A stretch of 64,000 nt of DNA from Aidingimonas lacisalsi (GCF_008079445.1 NZ_VRYH01000010.1:1-64000); one strand, 5' to 3'. Positions 10,745 to 20,134 are shown, counted from the stretch's first letter. Program-made: numbers and translations. Notes: generated by a model not told the origin, from the sequence alone.

Positions 10745-11602
10745 ATGCGCGTTTCCATTACCGGCACCCACCTCTGTGCAGTGGCTCTCGCCTTATTGCT
10801 CGCCGGCTGTGCCAGCAACGGCAATAATGTCGAAGATATTCACAGTGACATTCTGAACGACGACGAACAGCGGACTGCCGCTGAAATCGAAGGCAACGAA
10901 CAGGCGCTGTATGAAGCGGCCCAGGCGGATCTCGAAAATGGGCGTTATTCCAGTGCCGTCGAGAAGCTTGAAACCCTGGATGCCCGCTATCCATTCGGTG
11001 ATCGTGCCGAACAAACGCAACTCGACTTGATTTATGCCTATTACCAGATCAATAACTGGGAGGCGACTCGAGCCGCAGCGAGCCGCTTCATTCGGTTGCA
11101 ACCGGATCACCCTGAAGTCGATTACGCGTATTACATGCGAGGTCTTGCCGCCTATCAGGCTGGGCGCTTCAGCCTGGAACGTCTGAGATTGATCGACATT
11201 TCCAAGCGTGACTTGGGAGCCACCCGAGATGCTTACTCGGATTTTCGTGAGCTCATCGAACGCTTCCCCGATAGTGAATATGCGCCCGATGCACGCCAAC
11301 GTATCGTCTACCTGCGCAATGTCATGGCCGCCAAGGAACTGCATGTGGCTGACTTTTATCTCCGCAAGGGGGCTTACGTAGCCGCCGTGGAGCGCGGACG
11401 CTGGGTCGTGGAGCACTATCCCGAGTCCACGGAGACGCGCAATGCACTTGCCGTGATGGTAGAGGGCTATCTGGGTCTGGACATGCGTGATCGGGCCCGG
11501 GAGGTCCTGGAAACGCTGATTGAAAACGATCCTGACAATGAACGGTTACGTGGCAACACCTTCCGTCCTCAATACGTTGATGCCGCCCCTATCTCTGCAT
11601 AA
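10745..11602 (+). CDS. bamD: Outer membrane assembly lipoprotein BamD
   Basis: BamD is an essential lipoprotein of the BAM complex that inserts beta-barrel proteins into the outer membrane. The 285 residues start with a lipoprotein signal peptide ending in LAGC, so C22 is the lipidated residue. The rest is helical with TPR-like repeats (YEAAQADLENGRYSSAVEKL and later units), and the DYAYYMRGLA segment is typical of the family. ATG 10745 is chosen over upstream in-frame ATGs because it begins the signal peptide. The upstream region holds two direct copies of TTTATAGTG (10663-10671 and 10677-10685). Confidence 0.94.
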   Translation: MRVSITGTHLCAVALALLLAGCASNGNNVEDIHSDILNDDEQRTAAEIEGNEQALYEAAQADLENGRYSSAVEKLETLDARYPFGDRAEQTQLDLIYAYYQINNWEATRAAASRFIRLQPDHPEVDYAYYMRGLAAYQAGRFSLERLRLIDISKRDLGATRDAYSDFRELIERFPDSEYAPDARQRIVYLRNVMAAKELHVADFYLRKGAYVAAVERGRWVVEHYPESTETRNALAVMVEGYLGLDMRDRAREVLETLIENDPDNERLRGNTFRPQYVDAAPISA

Positions 11603-11609
11603 GCAGGTT

Positions 11610-11670
11610 GGCCGGTGCACGCTGAAGCATGACCGGCCGACGAAATCCCGTCTTCCATGAGGCGGGATTT
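11610..11670 (+). terminator. Hairpins between convergent bamD and nadE
   Basis: Two inverted repeats lie between these convergent genes: GGCCGGT/ACCGGCC (11610-11638) and AAATCCCG/CGGGATTT (11643-11670). The second has A and T tracts on its two arms and could terminate in both directions, though its T-run is only three bases. Confidence 0.5.
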
Positions 11671-11723
11671 CCACGTCTTGGCACTGGCCATGACCTCTAG
11701 TCTCACGAGACGATCACGTACCT

Positions 11724-13355
11724 TCATGCCCCCGGCTGCCAACCATTAACGATCGGATAACGCCGATCTCGACCAAAGCCACGAGGCGTGACACGCACGC
11801 CAACCGGAGCCTGGCGTCGCTTGTACTCACACCGATCGACCAGCGAGACGACACGGTAGACAGCATCACGGGCAAACCCCGCCTCGATAATCTCTTCAGC
11901 GCTCATATCGCTTTCGATATAACGCATTAAAATGGCATCCAGCATATCGTAATCGGGTAATGAATCACTGTCCTGCTGATCCGGCGCCAACTCGGCGGAT
12001 GGAGGGCGTTCGATGACACGTTCGGGGATAGCCGGCTCTTGTGCATTACGCCACTTCGCCAAGCGATAAACCCACGTCTTGTAGACATCCTTGAGCGCAT
12101 TGTATCCACCGACCATGTCACCATAGAGCGTGGCATATCCCACTGCCATTTCACTCTTGTTTCCTGTGGTCAGAACCATCAGTCCCTTCTTGTTGGAAAT
12201 CGCCATCAGCAGAACTCCCCGGGTTCGCGACTGCAGGTTCTCTTCCGTGGTATCGCGCTCGGTACCCGCAAAGCTTTCCGCCAACGTTTCCGTGAATGCC
12301 TCGACCACCGCAGAAATAGGCATGACATCATAATCGACACCCAGCAGCCTGGCCTGAGCAGCGGCATCCTGCTTGGAGATATCGGCAGTGTAGTGATAAG
12401 GCATCATGACGGCATGCACTCGGTCTGCCCCTAGGGCATCCACGGCAATGGCCAATGTCAATGCCGAGTCGATGCCCCCGGACAATCCGATGACCACTCC
12501 GGGAAATCCGCTCTTATTGACATAATCCCGTACTCCGGTAACCAAGGCACAATAAAGACTTTCTTCAGGTTCGACCTCGGGGTCACATTCACCTGACTCC
12601 GGTACCCAACGCGCTTCTTCACGCACGAACCGTACCGGCATCACGCCCACTTGCCAATGCGGTGCCTGCACACAGAGAGTGCCTTGCGCATCGACCACCG
12701 CCGAGCCACCATCAAATACCAGTTCATCCTGCCCCCCGATCTGATTGACATAAACGACCGGTCGCTGCACTTCCTCGGCACGCGCTTTGAGTAGGGCGCG
12801 TCGTTCAGCCGGTTTGTCTTGATGGTACGGCGAGGCATTCAAGGTGATAAGGATATCGGCCCCCGCTTCGCGAGCTTGTTTGACCGGTTCCGGCTCCCAT
12901 AAATCCTCACAGATCAACAACCCCAGTTTCGCCCCGCAGTGCTCCAACACCAGGGGCTGGCTACCCGCCGAGAAGTAACGCTGCTCGTCGAATACCTGAT
13001 AATTGGGCAGCGCCTGTTTGGCATACTCACCTAGCCACTCTCCATTGTAGAGCGCACCGGCCAGGTTATAGAGATTGCCCTCCCGGTAGCCGGGATAACC
13101 AACGATCACTAGTACATTCCCCACCACCTTGTCAGCCATACGCTGACGCGCCGTAACGAGTCGCGTTTCCAAGGAGGGGCGTAACAACAGATCCTCTGGT
13201 GGATAGCCAGTCAGAAATAACTCGGGCAACACCACGATGTCAGCGCGATGTTCGATACGTGCCTCACGAACCGCTTCTATCGCGGCCTCAGTATTGCCCG
13301 GAATGTCGCCGACCAGAGGGTCGAGTTGGGCCATTACCAACGTCAAGTCTTGCAT
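11724..13355 (-). CDS. nadE: Glutamine-dependent NAD+ synthetase
   Basis: NadE amidates deamido-NAD+ in the last step of NAD biosynthesis. This 543-residue form fuses a nitrilase-type glutaminase domain to the synthetase. The glutaminase triad is visible: E45 in LPELFLTGYP, K113 and C149 in LLICEDLW. The synthetase PP-loop SGGIDS is at 292-297. The glutaminase means that glutamine, not just free ammonia, can supply the nitrogen. Start ATG 13355 gives the canonical N-terminus, although its ribosome-binding site is weak. The gene converges on bamD. Confidence 0.95.
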   Translation of the reverse strand: MQDLTLVMAQLDPLVGDIPGNTEAAIEAVREARIEHRADIVVLPELFLTGYPPEDLLLRPSLETRLVTARQRMADKVVGNVLVIVGYPGYREGNLYNLAGALYNGEWLGEYAKQALPNYQVFDEQRYFSAGSQPLVLEHCGAKLGLLICEDLWEPEPVKQAREAGADILITLNASPYHQDKPAERRALLKARAEEVQRPVVYVNQIGGQDELVFDGGSAVVDAQGTLCVQAPHWQVGVMPVRFVREEARWVPESGECDPEVEPEESLYCALVTGVRDYVNKSGFPGVVIGLSGGIDSALTLAIAVDALGADRVHAVMMPYHYTADISKQDAAAQARLLGVDYDVMPISAVVEAFTETLAESFAGTERDTTEENLQSRTRGVLLMAISNKKGLMVLTTGNKSEMAVGYATLYGDMVGGYNALKDVYKTWVYRLAKWRNAQEPAIPERVIERPPSAELAPDQQDSDSLPDYDMLDAILMRYIESDMSAEEIIEAGFARDAVYRVVSLVDRCEYKRRQAPVGVRVTPRGFGRDRRYPIVNGWQPGA

Positions 13356-13450
13356 GGGAGCACATTTCTCTTGAAACTCTCGATAGACCTATTGTCCCGC
13401 ATGGCCGAGCATCAGGCAAAGAGCTCGACCGCTTCAGGGAGTCACCGAGG

Positions 13451-13714
13451 ATGAATCTATTGATCATTCGCCTGATCATTTTCGCCATACTGTTCTTCGC
13501 CGGCCTCAAGCTGTATCGCATGTACCGCGAATGGCGATTAGAGCACGACGAAAGCAGCGGCAGTGAACGCTCCAAAGATGGCAACCATATGGTGCGCTGC
13601 AGCTATTGCCGCGTCCACCTGCCGGAAGACGACGCGCTACGTGATCATGGAGAGTGGTTCTGTTGTACGGACCATCGCGACAAGTACCTAGAAGAGCAAC
13701 GCCCTGAGGAATGA
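13451..13714 (+). CDS. Small PP0621-family membrane protein with zinc-ribbon-like cysteines
   Basis: This 87-residue protein has one N-terminal transmembrane helix (about 3-20) followed by a charged linker and a cytoplasmic tail with C50-x2-C53 and C71-C72-x2-H75, a zinc-ribbon-like arrangement. It matches the uncharacterised PP0621 family, seen in Pseudomonas and relatives; no function is known. The start is ATG 13451, with GAGG adjacent and GGAG further upstream. It lies between divergent nadE and convergent thiO, so it is probably transcribed alone. Confidence 0.75.
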   Translation: MNLLIIRLIIFAILFFAGLKLYRMYREWRLEHDESSGSERSKDGNHMVRCSYCRVHLPEDDALRDHGEWFCCTDHRDKYLEEQRPEE

Positions 13715-13725
13715 CCGCTCAGGCA

Positions 13726-14814
13726 CTAATGTCGCTGCAGCCGGTAAGGCTCGGGGTCAACGATCGGTACTCGGCCCAGTAGCTGGTCCACCAGTAGTCG
13801 AGTCGATGAGGGCGCGAGCACCAGGCCATTGCGATAATGTCCGGCGTTGATGTAAAGATTCTCGAAATCTGAAACGGCACCGATAAACGGCATACCGTCC
13901 GGTGTCCCCGGGCGGAGCCCGGCCCAATGGTGCTCCACCTCGCACGAAGCCAAATCAGGAATGATCCACGTGGCGCTTTCCCACAGCGAGGTCCTCGCAA
14001 CGTCATCGGTCGTTTGATCGAACCCTTTCTCCTCGAGCGTCGATCCCGCTAACACCCGACCATCACTCCGCGGGATCACGTAGCGCCCATCCATCAAGAC
14101 CACCCGTCGCACCAAGTCAACCGGCCCTTTGAAGAGAATCATCTGTCCCTTGACCGGCCTCACCGGCAGTGACACACCAGCCGTTTCCAGTAATTCTGCG
14201 GCCCAGGCGCCGCCACAGACGATGACATGATCGCCCGTCATCATACCCGACGAGGTATCGACACCACGGATTCTTGACCCATCGACACATAGCCGGGTCG
14301 CCGTCACATACTCTTTCAAGGAGACTCTCGCCATATCCCCGAGACGAGCACGTAATGCCTTGACCAATCGAGGGTTCCGAATGCTTCCCAACGTAGGCAT
14401 CCACAGCGCCCCCGGACATCCGGGACAGGCATGAGGCTCTTTGTGATAGAGGAAGTCACTACCCACCCGCTCAAGCGGCTTGCCCTCCTCGCGCGCCCAC
14501 GCTAACGCGCGAGACTCTTCATCGACACGCAAATAGAGCAGCCCTCTCTGACGATATTCCGGATCGATGCCCGTTTCTTCCAGCAGTCTCAACGACAATT
14601 CGGGATAACAGCCTTCGGACCAGCGGGACAGCCTGGATATCGGCGCACTATAACGCCATGGGTACAGGGGAGATACGATTCCCCCACCGGCCCATGACGC
14701 TTCACGGCCACAGCACCGTCGTTCGACGAGCGTGACATCATGACCTGCATCGGCTAATTGCAGTGCCGTCATCATGCCGATCACACCACCGCCCACTATC
14801 AGGAAATCACTCAC
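13726..14814 (-). CDS. thiO: Glycine oxidase ThiO-like FAD-dependent oxidoreductase
   Basis: This 362-residue DAO-family flavoprotein starts with the FAD-binding motif GGGVIG (8-13) and has the conserved C-terminal GLRPGTPDGMPFIGAV segment. In thiamine synthesis ThiO oxidises glycine to iminoglycine for the thiazole ring. The name rests on family resemblance; other small amine or amino-acid oxidases of the DAO family cannot be excluded, and no other thi gene lies nearby. It converges on the PP0621-like gene and is divergent from the pseudopilin gene at 14901. Confidence 0.75.
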   Translation of the reverse strand: MSDFLIVGGGVIGMMTALQLADAGHDVTLVERRCCGREASWAGGGIVSPLYPWRYSAPISRLSRWSEGCYPELSLRLLEETGIDPEYRQRGLLYLRVDEESRALAWAREEGKPLERVGSDFLYHKEPHACPGCPGALWMPTLGSIRNPRLVKALRARLGDMARVSLKEYVTATRLCVDGSRIRGVDTSSGMMTGDHVIVCGGAWAAELLETAGVSLPVRPVKGQMILFKGPVDLVRRVVLMDGRYVIPRSDGRVLAGSTLEEKGFDQTTDDVARTSLWESATWIIPDLASCEVEHHWAGLRPGTPDGMPFIGAVSDFENLYINAGHYRNGLVLAPSSTRLLVDQLLGRVPIVDPEPYRLQRH

Positions 14815-14900
14815 AAGAATATCCGCAATCGCTTACAAGAATTTAGGTTAGAGTAGTAAAGCCACATCACGGAATGATACCGCCAGCAGGAATGGAGAAC

Positions 14901-15458
14901 ATGGCAATCAATGCCTCCGCAGTACATGGTTTCAGCGCTTCTGCCACTTCCCGAGCGAAGCCTCATGAATCAGGCATCACGCTTCTCGAGCTACTGACCG
15001 TCATCAGCCTGATCGTCATCATGGCAGCAATCGCCGTTCCGCAATATAAGAACCTGGCTAGCAGACATCGCGTCGACTCCGATACGATGCGTCTTATTAC
15101 GGCACTAAAACAAGCAAGGAACACCGCGGTTACCCAGCACACGAGTACGACGCTTTGCCCCTCCCTGGACCAAGTGCACTGTACAGACGACTGGAAGGCA
15201 CCGCTTATGCTCTTTGCCAGCCATGGTGAGACGGGCCAACGAGAACACTCCAATAACGACATCATAACCTCATGGCAATCAGGTCGCGCCACGACGAATT
15301 ACCGCGGTTTCGGCAGCAGACGCTATATACGTTTCACGCCCTGGGGAGCCACCCATAGCCAGAACGGTACGTTCACGATCTGCTCCGATGCCGCTTCCAA
15401 GAAAGTCATATTGTACAAATCGGGGCGCTCACGAACCGAAAAAGGGAAGGGCTGCTGA
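14901..15458 (+). CDS. FimT/FimU-like type IV minor pilin (GspH family)
   Basis: This 185-residue minor pilin has a class III signal: a hydrophilic leader ending in G25, then mature ITLLELLTV with the glutamate at mature position 5 (E30) and a roughly 20-residue hydrophobic helix. The C-terminal domain has cysteines near the end that could form a disulfide. FimT/FimU proteins help prime pilus assembly, and FimT binds DNA in some naturally competent bacteria. ATG 14901 is preferred because AGGA lies 9 bases upstream; ATG 14874 and 14892 are alternatives. It converges on pilX with a one-base gap, unlike the usual arrangement at the head of the same operon. Confidence 0.8.
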   Translation: MAINASAVHGFSASATSRAKPHESGITLLELLTVISLIVIMAAIAVPQYKNLASRHRVDSDTMRLITALKQARNTAVTQHTSTTLCPSLDQVHCTDDWKAPLMLFASHGETGQREHSNNDIITSWQSGRATTNYRGFGSRRYIRFTPWGATHSQNGTFTICSDAASKKVILYKSGRSRTEKGKGC

Positions 15459-15459
15459 A

Positions 15460-16605
15460 TCAGTAACCAGCCATACTGTCACCCTGTCGCCAACTCATGA
15501 CACCAGGCTTACGCGAGGATTCATTATGCGTCCTCCAGAAATTTGACGCTTGCGTATTCGCCAACAAGACAAATGCATCATCCAGAGCGACACCATGAAA
15601 CATATAATCCAACCGGCTTCCCTTGGCCATTTTCACACTAGAAACGCCATAACCGATGGCATCATCACGATTGACAAATGGCGAAACTATGACCGCACCA
15701 TCAATCCTTCCACTGCTATCCCGACCGACATTCATCCTATCCCCCATGACGACGATCAATCCTTGGTAATCAAGACTGCTTTTGACTTCCAAGTTACCGT
15801 CCACTACCAGGATTCCTTTCCCGAATAATGGTGAATCAACATGAAGATCACCTGCTATATATGTCAGTCTTCCCCCATTGCGACCGTCATTTTCTCCACC
15901 AAAATGGACCCCACTCCCTGAAGAAAACAGTCTCTCACGCTGCTCTGCCAGATCATGCAGCAAACTGATGAAACCATGGAAAGTCGTGGGGTCATTCAAT
16001 ATGCTTTCGCTGATATTCCGGGAAACATTCCCCATGCTTCCTTTATCACCAGGAACGCCTACAATGGTCTTTTCCTTTCCTCTAGCAGCGATCGGAGGAT
16101 AACGTCGCCCATCGATGACAGACGAGATACTCTCCCCTGTGTTCAGTGCATCGCCTGGTATGAACCCAACGTCCTCCAGAGGACCAGGGATAGTCAGAGG
16201 CGATAACCCGAGGAAACCCTCGGGTATGACATACTCAATATCCACTTGGCGTACCATGCCGCCATACTTCCCTTTAGACAGCAGAGCAACGACACCTCCT
16301 CCCTGAGTCTTGCAGGCTCGATATTCATACTTGGCAACAGCGTCTGAAACGCTAGTACTCCCCTTACTTGCCTGGCATTGCTCTCTATCCATTCCAAGGA
16401 AATCGACGTTCTCCAATGCCGTTGAGGCACCATATTCTGCAGCCAGACGTGCCAATACTCCCGCCCTCTGGTTGCCTGCCATTCGCTCTTCAACCAAAGA
16501 CGTCTTCATGCCCATTACGCTGGAAACGAGCGCTATCGCAAGCAGAACCAGACTGATAACCAGCGCCATACCACGCTGCTCTCTTGGTGCTCCTCCAATA
16601 CGCAT
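15460..16605 (-). CDS. pilX: PilX-like minor pilin, enlarged
   Basis: The first 60 residues match PilX: QRG followed by MALVISLVLLAIALVSSVMG and an EERMAGNQR segment. As in other PilX proteins, the mature-position-5 glutamate is absent. At 381 residues it is about twice the usual PilX length. The extra C-terminal half includes GKGILVVDGNLEV and GLIVVMGDRMNVG, beta-rich segments resembling those found in some long PilX-type pilus assembly proteins. It is the last gene of pilE-pilV-pilW-pilX. Base composition is visibly lower in GC than neighbouring housekeeping genes. Confidence 0.75.
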   Translation of the reverse strand: MRIGGAPREQRGMALVISLVLLAIALVSSVMGMKTSLVEERMAGNQRAGVLARLAAEYGASTALENVDFLGMDREQCQASKGSTSVSDAVAKYEYRACKTQGGGVVALLSKGKYGGMVRQVDIEYVIPEGFLGLSPLTIPGPLEDVGFIPGDALNTGESISSVIDGRRYPPIAARGKEKTIVGVPGDKGSMGNVSRNISESILNDPTTFHGFISLLHDLAEQRERLFSSGSGVHFGGENDGRNGGRLTYIAGDLHVDSPLFGKGILVVDGNLEVKSSLDYQGLIVVMGDRMNVGRDSSGRIDGAVIVSPFVNRDDAIGYGVSSVKMAKGSRLDYMFHGVALDDAFVLLANTQASNFWRTHNESSRKPGVMSWRQGDSMAGY

Positions 16606-16611
16606 TATCGG

Positions 16612-17217
16612 TTACTCGATACGGTCGATGACGCTTTTACGATTGACGACAAGAAAGGACACTCTCCCATGATCGCCATGACTCGAGGTTCCCCTCATTG
16701 TTGACGCCGATATTTCAATGGCGACCACCTCTTCGAGCTCTTTTTTCTTTTCAAAGTGCAGGTCCATCAGGTTACTAACGATAGGCTGAGAAGCGCGATC
16801 GTAGACCCTATCTTCATCATTGCGACATCGAACGCGAAGCATCACATCACTGCTGCGCGTTTCCTGATAATATTCCAGGCCTTCCAGACGATCACTTGAA
16901 CAATAAGGATCCTTCGCCATGTCGGTTCCATGGAATTCAATCAACAGGTGATCCGAATTCATCGTGGGTACGCCCTCTTGTACCGGAGTCACCCTGCCAG
17001 TGGCCGCACGAACGTCCCGTGACACAAGCTCAAAGAGCATGTTGAGTGTATTTTGACGTTCCGCCAGTTGCCCCGCGCTGGCTAACACCTGGCTGCCATC
17101 CATGAACAGTCTCGTCGCCCCATGCGTAATCAATAACCCGATGACCATGGCCACCATCAATTCGACGAGGCTTGCACCATATTGTGCATCCCGAGTCATG
17201 ACCGTGCCGATGTTCAT
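16612..17217 (-). CDS. pilW: PilW-like minor pilin
   Basis: This 201-residue protein has a prepilin leader cleaved after G14, giving mature ASLVELMVAMVIG with E19 at mature position 5. The C-terminal domain has paired cysteines (PYCSS and RVRCR) that could form a disulfide. PilW joins PilV, PilX and PilE in the minor pilin complex at the pilus tip. Its ATG overlaps the pilV stop (ATGA); pilX begins 6 bases after its stop. Confidence 0.8.
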   Translation of the reverse strand: MNIGTVMTRDAQYGASLVELMVAMVIGLLITHGATRLFMDGSQVLASAGQLAERQNTLNMLFELVSRDVRAATGRVTPVQEGVPTMNSDHLLIEFHGTDMAKDPYCSSDRLEGLEYYQETRSSDVMLRVRCRNDEDRVYDRASQPIVSNLMDLHFEKKKELEEVVAIEISASTMRGTSSHGDHGRVSFLVVNRKSVIDRIE

Positions 17218-17630
17218 CGGGCATGCCTACCGGGAAGACGGGCCGGATAACTCAACGAGGACGTTTTGCGGGGGAGGTCGAAACGGTCGTCATGCCAACT
17301 TACGGTAATCGAATAAGTGCATGTCCCTGTCTTTTCTATCGTGCTGGCCTGCTCAACCAGGGGCAGACTACCCGCCCAGTGTTCCAACCAGTCACGTTCG
17401 ACGTCGCTACCGGATGGGCACTGACCATTGGCCGCCCCCAGGGCTGCCCATAAGCGTTCATTGGCATCCGCAGCCATTATCGTGGCCAGCGAATGCTGCA
17501 AGGCGACATGGTTGCTTTGCATCGCGGTAAGTTGCATGGCGGCCACCCCCAAAAGCCCCACCGACAACACGAACAGGGCCATCAATGCCTCGATCAGGCT
17601 GCCCCCTTGAGGGAGCTTCCCCCCATTCAT
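17214..17630 (-). CDS. pilV: PilV-like minor pilin
   Basis: The 138-residue product begins with a short leader ending in G9; mature GSLIEALMALFVLSVGLLG has the glutamate at position 5 (E14). The following AAMQLTAMQSN segment is typical of PilV. Start ATG 17630 shares a base with the pilE stop (TAATG), arguing for translational coupling; an in-frame ATG at 17639 is an alternative. Expected role: minor pilin in the tip and priming complex. Confidence 0.8.
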   Translation of the reverse strand: MNGGKLPQGGSLIEALMALFVLSVGLLGVAAMQLTAMQSNHVALQHSLATIMAADANERLWAALGAANGQCPSGSDVERDWLEHWAGSLPLVEQASTIEKTGTCTYSITVSWHDDRFDLPRKTSSLSYPARLPGRHAR

Positions 17631-18031
17631 TACCAGCATGCCGCGGGTGTCCGACCACCGGCCTGGTTCAATGTCAGGTCGCCGCATGCATCCCCGGCTT
17701 GTGCTCCGCGAGGCGAGGCAACTAGCGAATACGTCGAGATGGTGGGATCAACACGGATATCGTAGAAGCCTTGCATGGATTCATCGCGGTCATGCAAACC
17801 TTCGACGCATCCTTCATACGATTGCGTTACCGTATAACAGCGCTCCAGATGTCCAGCGAGCGCCAACAAACTCGCCTTCGCATCGGTTCGCCTCACCTTG
17901 CTCAAGTGATCGGTATAGAGAGGGTAAGCGACAGCGGCAAGCAGGCCGACAATGGTGACCACGATCATGAGCTCGAGCAGCGTAATGCCAGCTTGCCTGC
18001 TTATAGTATACGGCTGCATGGTGAGAAACAT
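17630..18031 (-). CDS. pilE: PilE-like minor pilin
   Basis: This 133-residue type IV pilin-like protein is cleaved after G15; mature [22 protein letters not shown] has E20 at position 5 and the proline-kinked hydrophobic helix. Four cysteines follow (ERCY, EGCV, DACG, AACW). The ATG at 18031 has GAGGA 6 bases upstream; ATG 18049 and 18019 are alternatives. It is the first gene of the minor pilin operon. It could in principle be a major pilin, but its position before pilV-pilW-pilX fits the minor pilin PilE. Confidence 0.8.
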   Translation of the reverse strand: MFLTMQPYTISRQAGITLLELMIVVTIVGLLAAVAYPLYTDHLSKVRRTDAKASLLALAGHLERCYTVTQSYEGCVEGLHDRDESMQGFYDIRVDPTISTYSLVASPRGAQAGDACGDLTLNQAGGRTPAACW

Positions 18032-18100
18032 TCCTTGTCCTCGACGCATCGTTCCAGCGCGTAGTATGAATCAGTGATATTGAATATAACAGTCACGGAC

Positions 18101-18133
18101 AAAAAAAGACCGGACCCTGTTGGTGGTCCGGTC
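18101..18133 (-). terminator. Terminator after ispH
   Basis: A perfect 9-bp stem (GACCGGACC and GGTCCGGTC, 8-base loop) is followed on the minus strand by seven T residues. It ends the murJ-ribF-ileS-lspA-fkpB-ispH transcript and insulates the pil operon. Confidence 0.9.
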
Positions 18134-18159
18134 AGTCTCATGAAAGAGGAATGACAAGG

Positions 18160-19113
18160 CTATTGGCTAGCTATCACGCGTTCACGCAGTTCCGTCGGCA
18201 TGGAGAAGGTAATGGTTTCCTCTTGCCCCACGAGTTCCTGCGGATGCTTGGCACCCAGCGACTGAAGCCGCTCGATGACACCTTTGACCAGGACTTCAGG
18301 GGCGCTGGCACCGGCCGTGATACCGATCGTTTCTACCCCGTCGAACCAGTCAGCCGCGATCTTACCGGCATCGTCGATGAGATAGGCCGGTGTGCCCACA
18401 CGTTCCGACAACTCCCGTAAGCGATTGGAATTCGAGCTATTGGTGCTTCCCACCACCAGAACCAGATCACTGTCGGCGGCCAGTTCACGCACGGCATCCT
18501 GTCGATTCTGGGTCGCATAACAAATATCGTCCTTGCGCGGCCCCTGTATCTCCGGGAACTTGTCGCGCAGTGCATCGATGACCCGGGAAGTGTCATCCAT
18601 CGATAAGGTCGTCTGGGTCACGAACGCCAGGCTGGACGGGTCGTTGACCTGGAGCGATGCGACATCCATCTCATTTTCGACCAGATAGATATCTCCGCCA
18701 TAGGAGCGATCGTAACGCCCCATGGTGCCCTCGACCTCAGGGTGGCCTTCATGTCCGATCAGGACGCACTCCTGACCACGGCGGGCGTAACGAAGTACTT
18801 CCATATGCACCTTGGTCACCAACGGACAGGTGGCATCAAACACTCTCAGCCCACGGCGCTCGGCTTCCTCCTGAACCGCACGCGACACACCATGTGCAGA
18901 AAAAATCACGATCACATCATCAGGAACCTCATGCAGTTCCTCAACGAAGACCGCACCACGCTCACGCAGGCTGTCGACCACGAAACGGTTATGTACTACC
19001 TCATGACGTACGTATATCGGGGGACCAAATACATCCAGAGCGCGATTGACTATTTCGATAGCACGATCGACACCAGCGCAGAAACCGCGGGGATTGGCCA
19101 GTTTGATCTGCAT
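18160..19113 (-). CDS. ispH: 4-hydroxy-3-methylbut-2-enyl diphosphate reductase
   Basis: IspH performs the last step of the methylerythritol phosphate pathway, reducing HMBPP to IPP and DMAPP with an oxygen-sensitive [4Fe-4S] cluster. The 317 residues show the three cluster cysteines C12 (GFCAGV), C96 (ATCPLV) and C198 (ICYATQNRQ), plus the SAHG motif. GAGG precedes the ATG. It is the last gene of the lspA-fkpB-ispH group, the standard gammaproteobacterial order. Confidence 0.97.
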   Translation of the reverse strand: MQIKLANPRGFCAGVDRAIEIVNRALDVFGPPIYVRHEVVHNRFVVDSLRERGAVFVEELHEVPDDVIVIFSAHGVSRAVQEEAERRGLRVFDATCPLVTKVHMEVLRYARRGQECVLIGHEGHPEVEGTMGRYDRSYGGDIYLVENEMDVASLQVNDPSSLAFVTQTTLSMDDTSRVIDALRDKFPEIQGPRKDDICYATQNRQDAVRELAADSDLVLVVGSTNSSNSNRLRELSERVGTPAYLIDDAGKIAADWFDGVETIGITAGASAPEVLVKGVIERLQSLGAKHPQELVGQEETITFSMPTELRERVIASQ

Positions 19114-19138
19114 ACTTACCTCGCTTGCCTGTCAGGCT

Positions 19139-19585
19139 TCAATGCGTGGTCACGGGACGTACACTGATGACATCGACGTCGAATGTCAGGGTACGCCCAG
19201 ACAGTGGGTGATTAAAGTCCACCTCAACCTGGGAGTCATCGATCCGGGCTATAACTCCCGGTATTTCACCCCCGGCAGCATCGGTAAAGGACATCACCAT
19301 CCCCTCTTCGGGTTCAAGCTCGTCGAAATCATCGCGCTTGAGCATCTGAACATTCTGTGGGTTATGCTGGCCAAATCCATGTTCAGGGGAAATCTCGAAA
19401 CTGCCACTCTCCCCCTCAGTCAGCCCCTTGATCGGCGCCTCGAACCCCGGCGGCAGATTCCCGTCACCGACCTGGAATGTGGCCGGGGATTTGTCATGGG
19501 TCGAATCAACCACAGTGCCATCCTCAAGCTTCAACGAGAAGTGGAGGGTGACTTCCATGCCTTCCTCGATGCGGTAGTCGCTCAT
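19139..19585 (-). CDS. fkpB: FKBP-type peptidyl-prolyl isomerase FkpB (SlpA)
   Basis: This 148-residue protein is a SlyD-like FKBP: an FKBP domain interrupted by an insert-in-flap domain that binds unfolded protein. The segment EDGTVVDSTHDKSPATFQVGDG and the later EHGFGQHNPQNVQ flap are characteristic. It lacks the histidine-rich metal-binding tail of SlyD. GAGG lies upstream of the ATG. The gene sits between lspA and ispH as in E. coli. Confidence 0.93.
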   Translation of the reverse strand: MSDYRIEEGMEVTLHFSLKLEDGTVVDSTHDKSPATFQVGDGNLPPGFEAPIKGLTEGESGSFEISPEHGFGQHNPQNVQMLKRDDFDELEPEEGMVMSFTDAAGGEIPGVIARIDDSQVEVDFNHPLSGRTLTFDVDVISVRPVTTH

Positions 19586-19621
19586 AGTATGCCTCTAAAA
19601 CGCGTGTTTTCCGGCCATCCG

Positions 19622-20134
19622 TCAATGTGCCCGCTTTCGCTTGGCATCGCGGAAGGACTCCCAGATCAGACCGATAGCACCGAGAGTAATGGCGGTATCT
19701 GCCAGGTTGAATGCCGGAAAGTAATACTGCCCCCAGTGGAAGGACAGGAAATCGATCACATGACCATGGACCATACGATCATACAAATTCCCCAGCGCAC
19801 CACCAATGATAGCCGCCAATGATGCACCCAATATCTTCTCGTGAGCACGAAGCCGTCTCATCCAGAGCGTAAGAGCGACACTGGCGCCCACGGCAATGGC
19901 CACGAAGAACCAGCGCTGCCAACCGGCATGCCCCGCCAGAAAGCTGAAAGCGGCACCGGTATTATACAATAGTGTCAGGTCGAACACCGGTAACACCGTC
20001 ACGGGCTCGGCGTAGCTCAACCAGTGGCTGGCCAGAGCCTTGGTCCCCAGGTCCAGAGCAATCACCAGCGCCGACAACCAAAGCCAGCGCAGAGGGCGAC
20101 CCATCGGAGGCGCCTGGTCGTTACGTGTATTCAT
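19622..20134 (-). CDS. lspA: Lipoprotein signal peptidase
   Basis: LspA is the inner-membrane aspartyl protease that removes signal peptides from diacylglyceryl-modified prolipoproteins. At 170 residues it has four hydrophobic segments and the catalytic pair D128 (GGALGNLYDR motif followed by VIDF) and D146 (FNLADTAI). ATG 20134 is preferred because AGGA lies 7 bases upstream and the length matches E. coli; an upstream ATG (20179) overlaps the ileS stop as ATGA and would add 15 residues. Confidence 0.94.
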   Translation of the reverse strand: MNTRNDQAPPMGRPLRWLWLSALVIALDLGTKALASHWLSYAEPVTVLPVFDLTLLYNTGAAFSFLAGHAGWQRWFFVAIAVGASVALTLWMRRLRAHEKILGASLAAIIGGALGNLYDRMVHGHVIDFLSFHWGQYYFPAFNLADTAITLGAIGLIWESFRDAKRKRAH

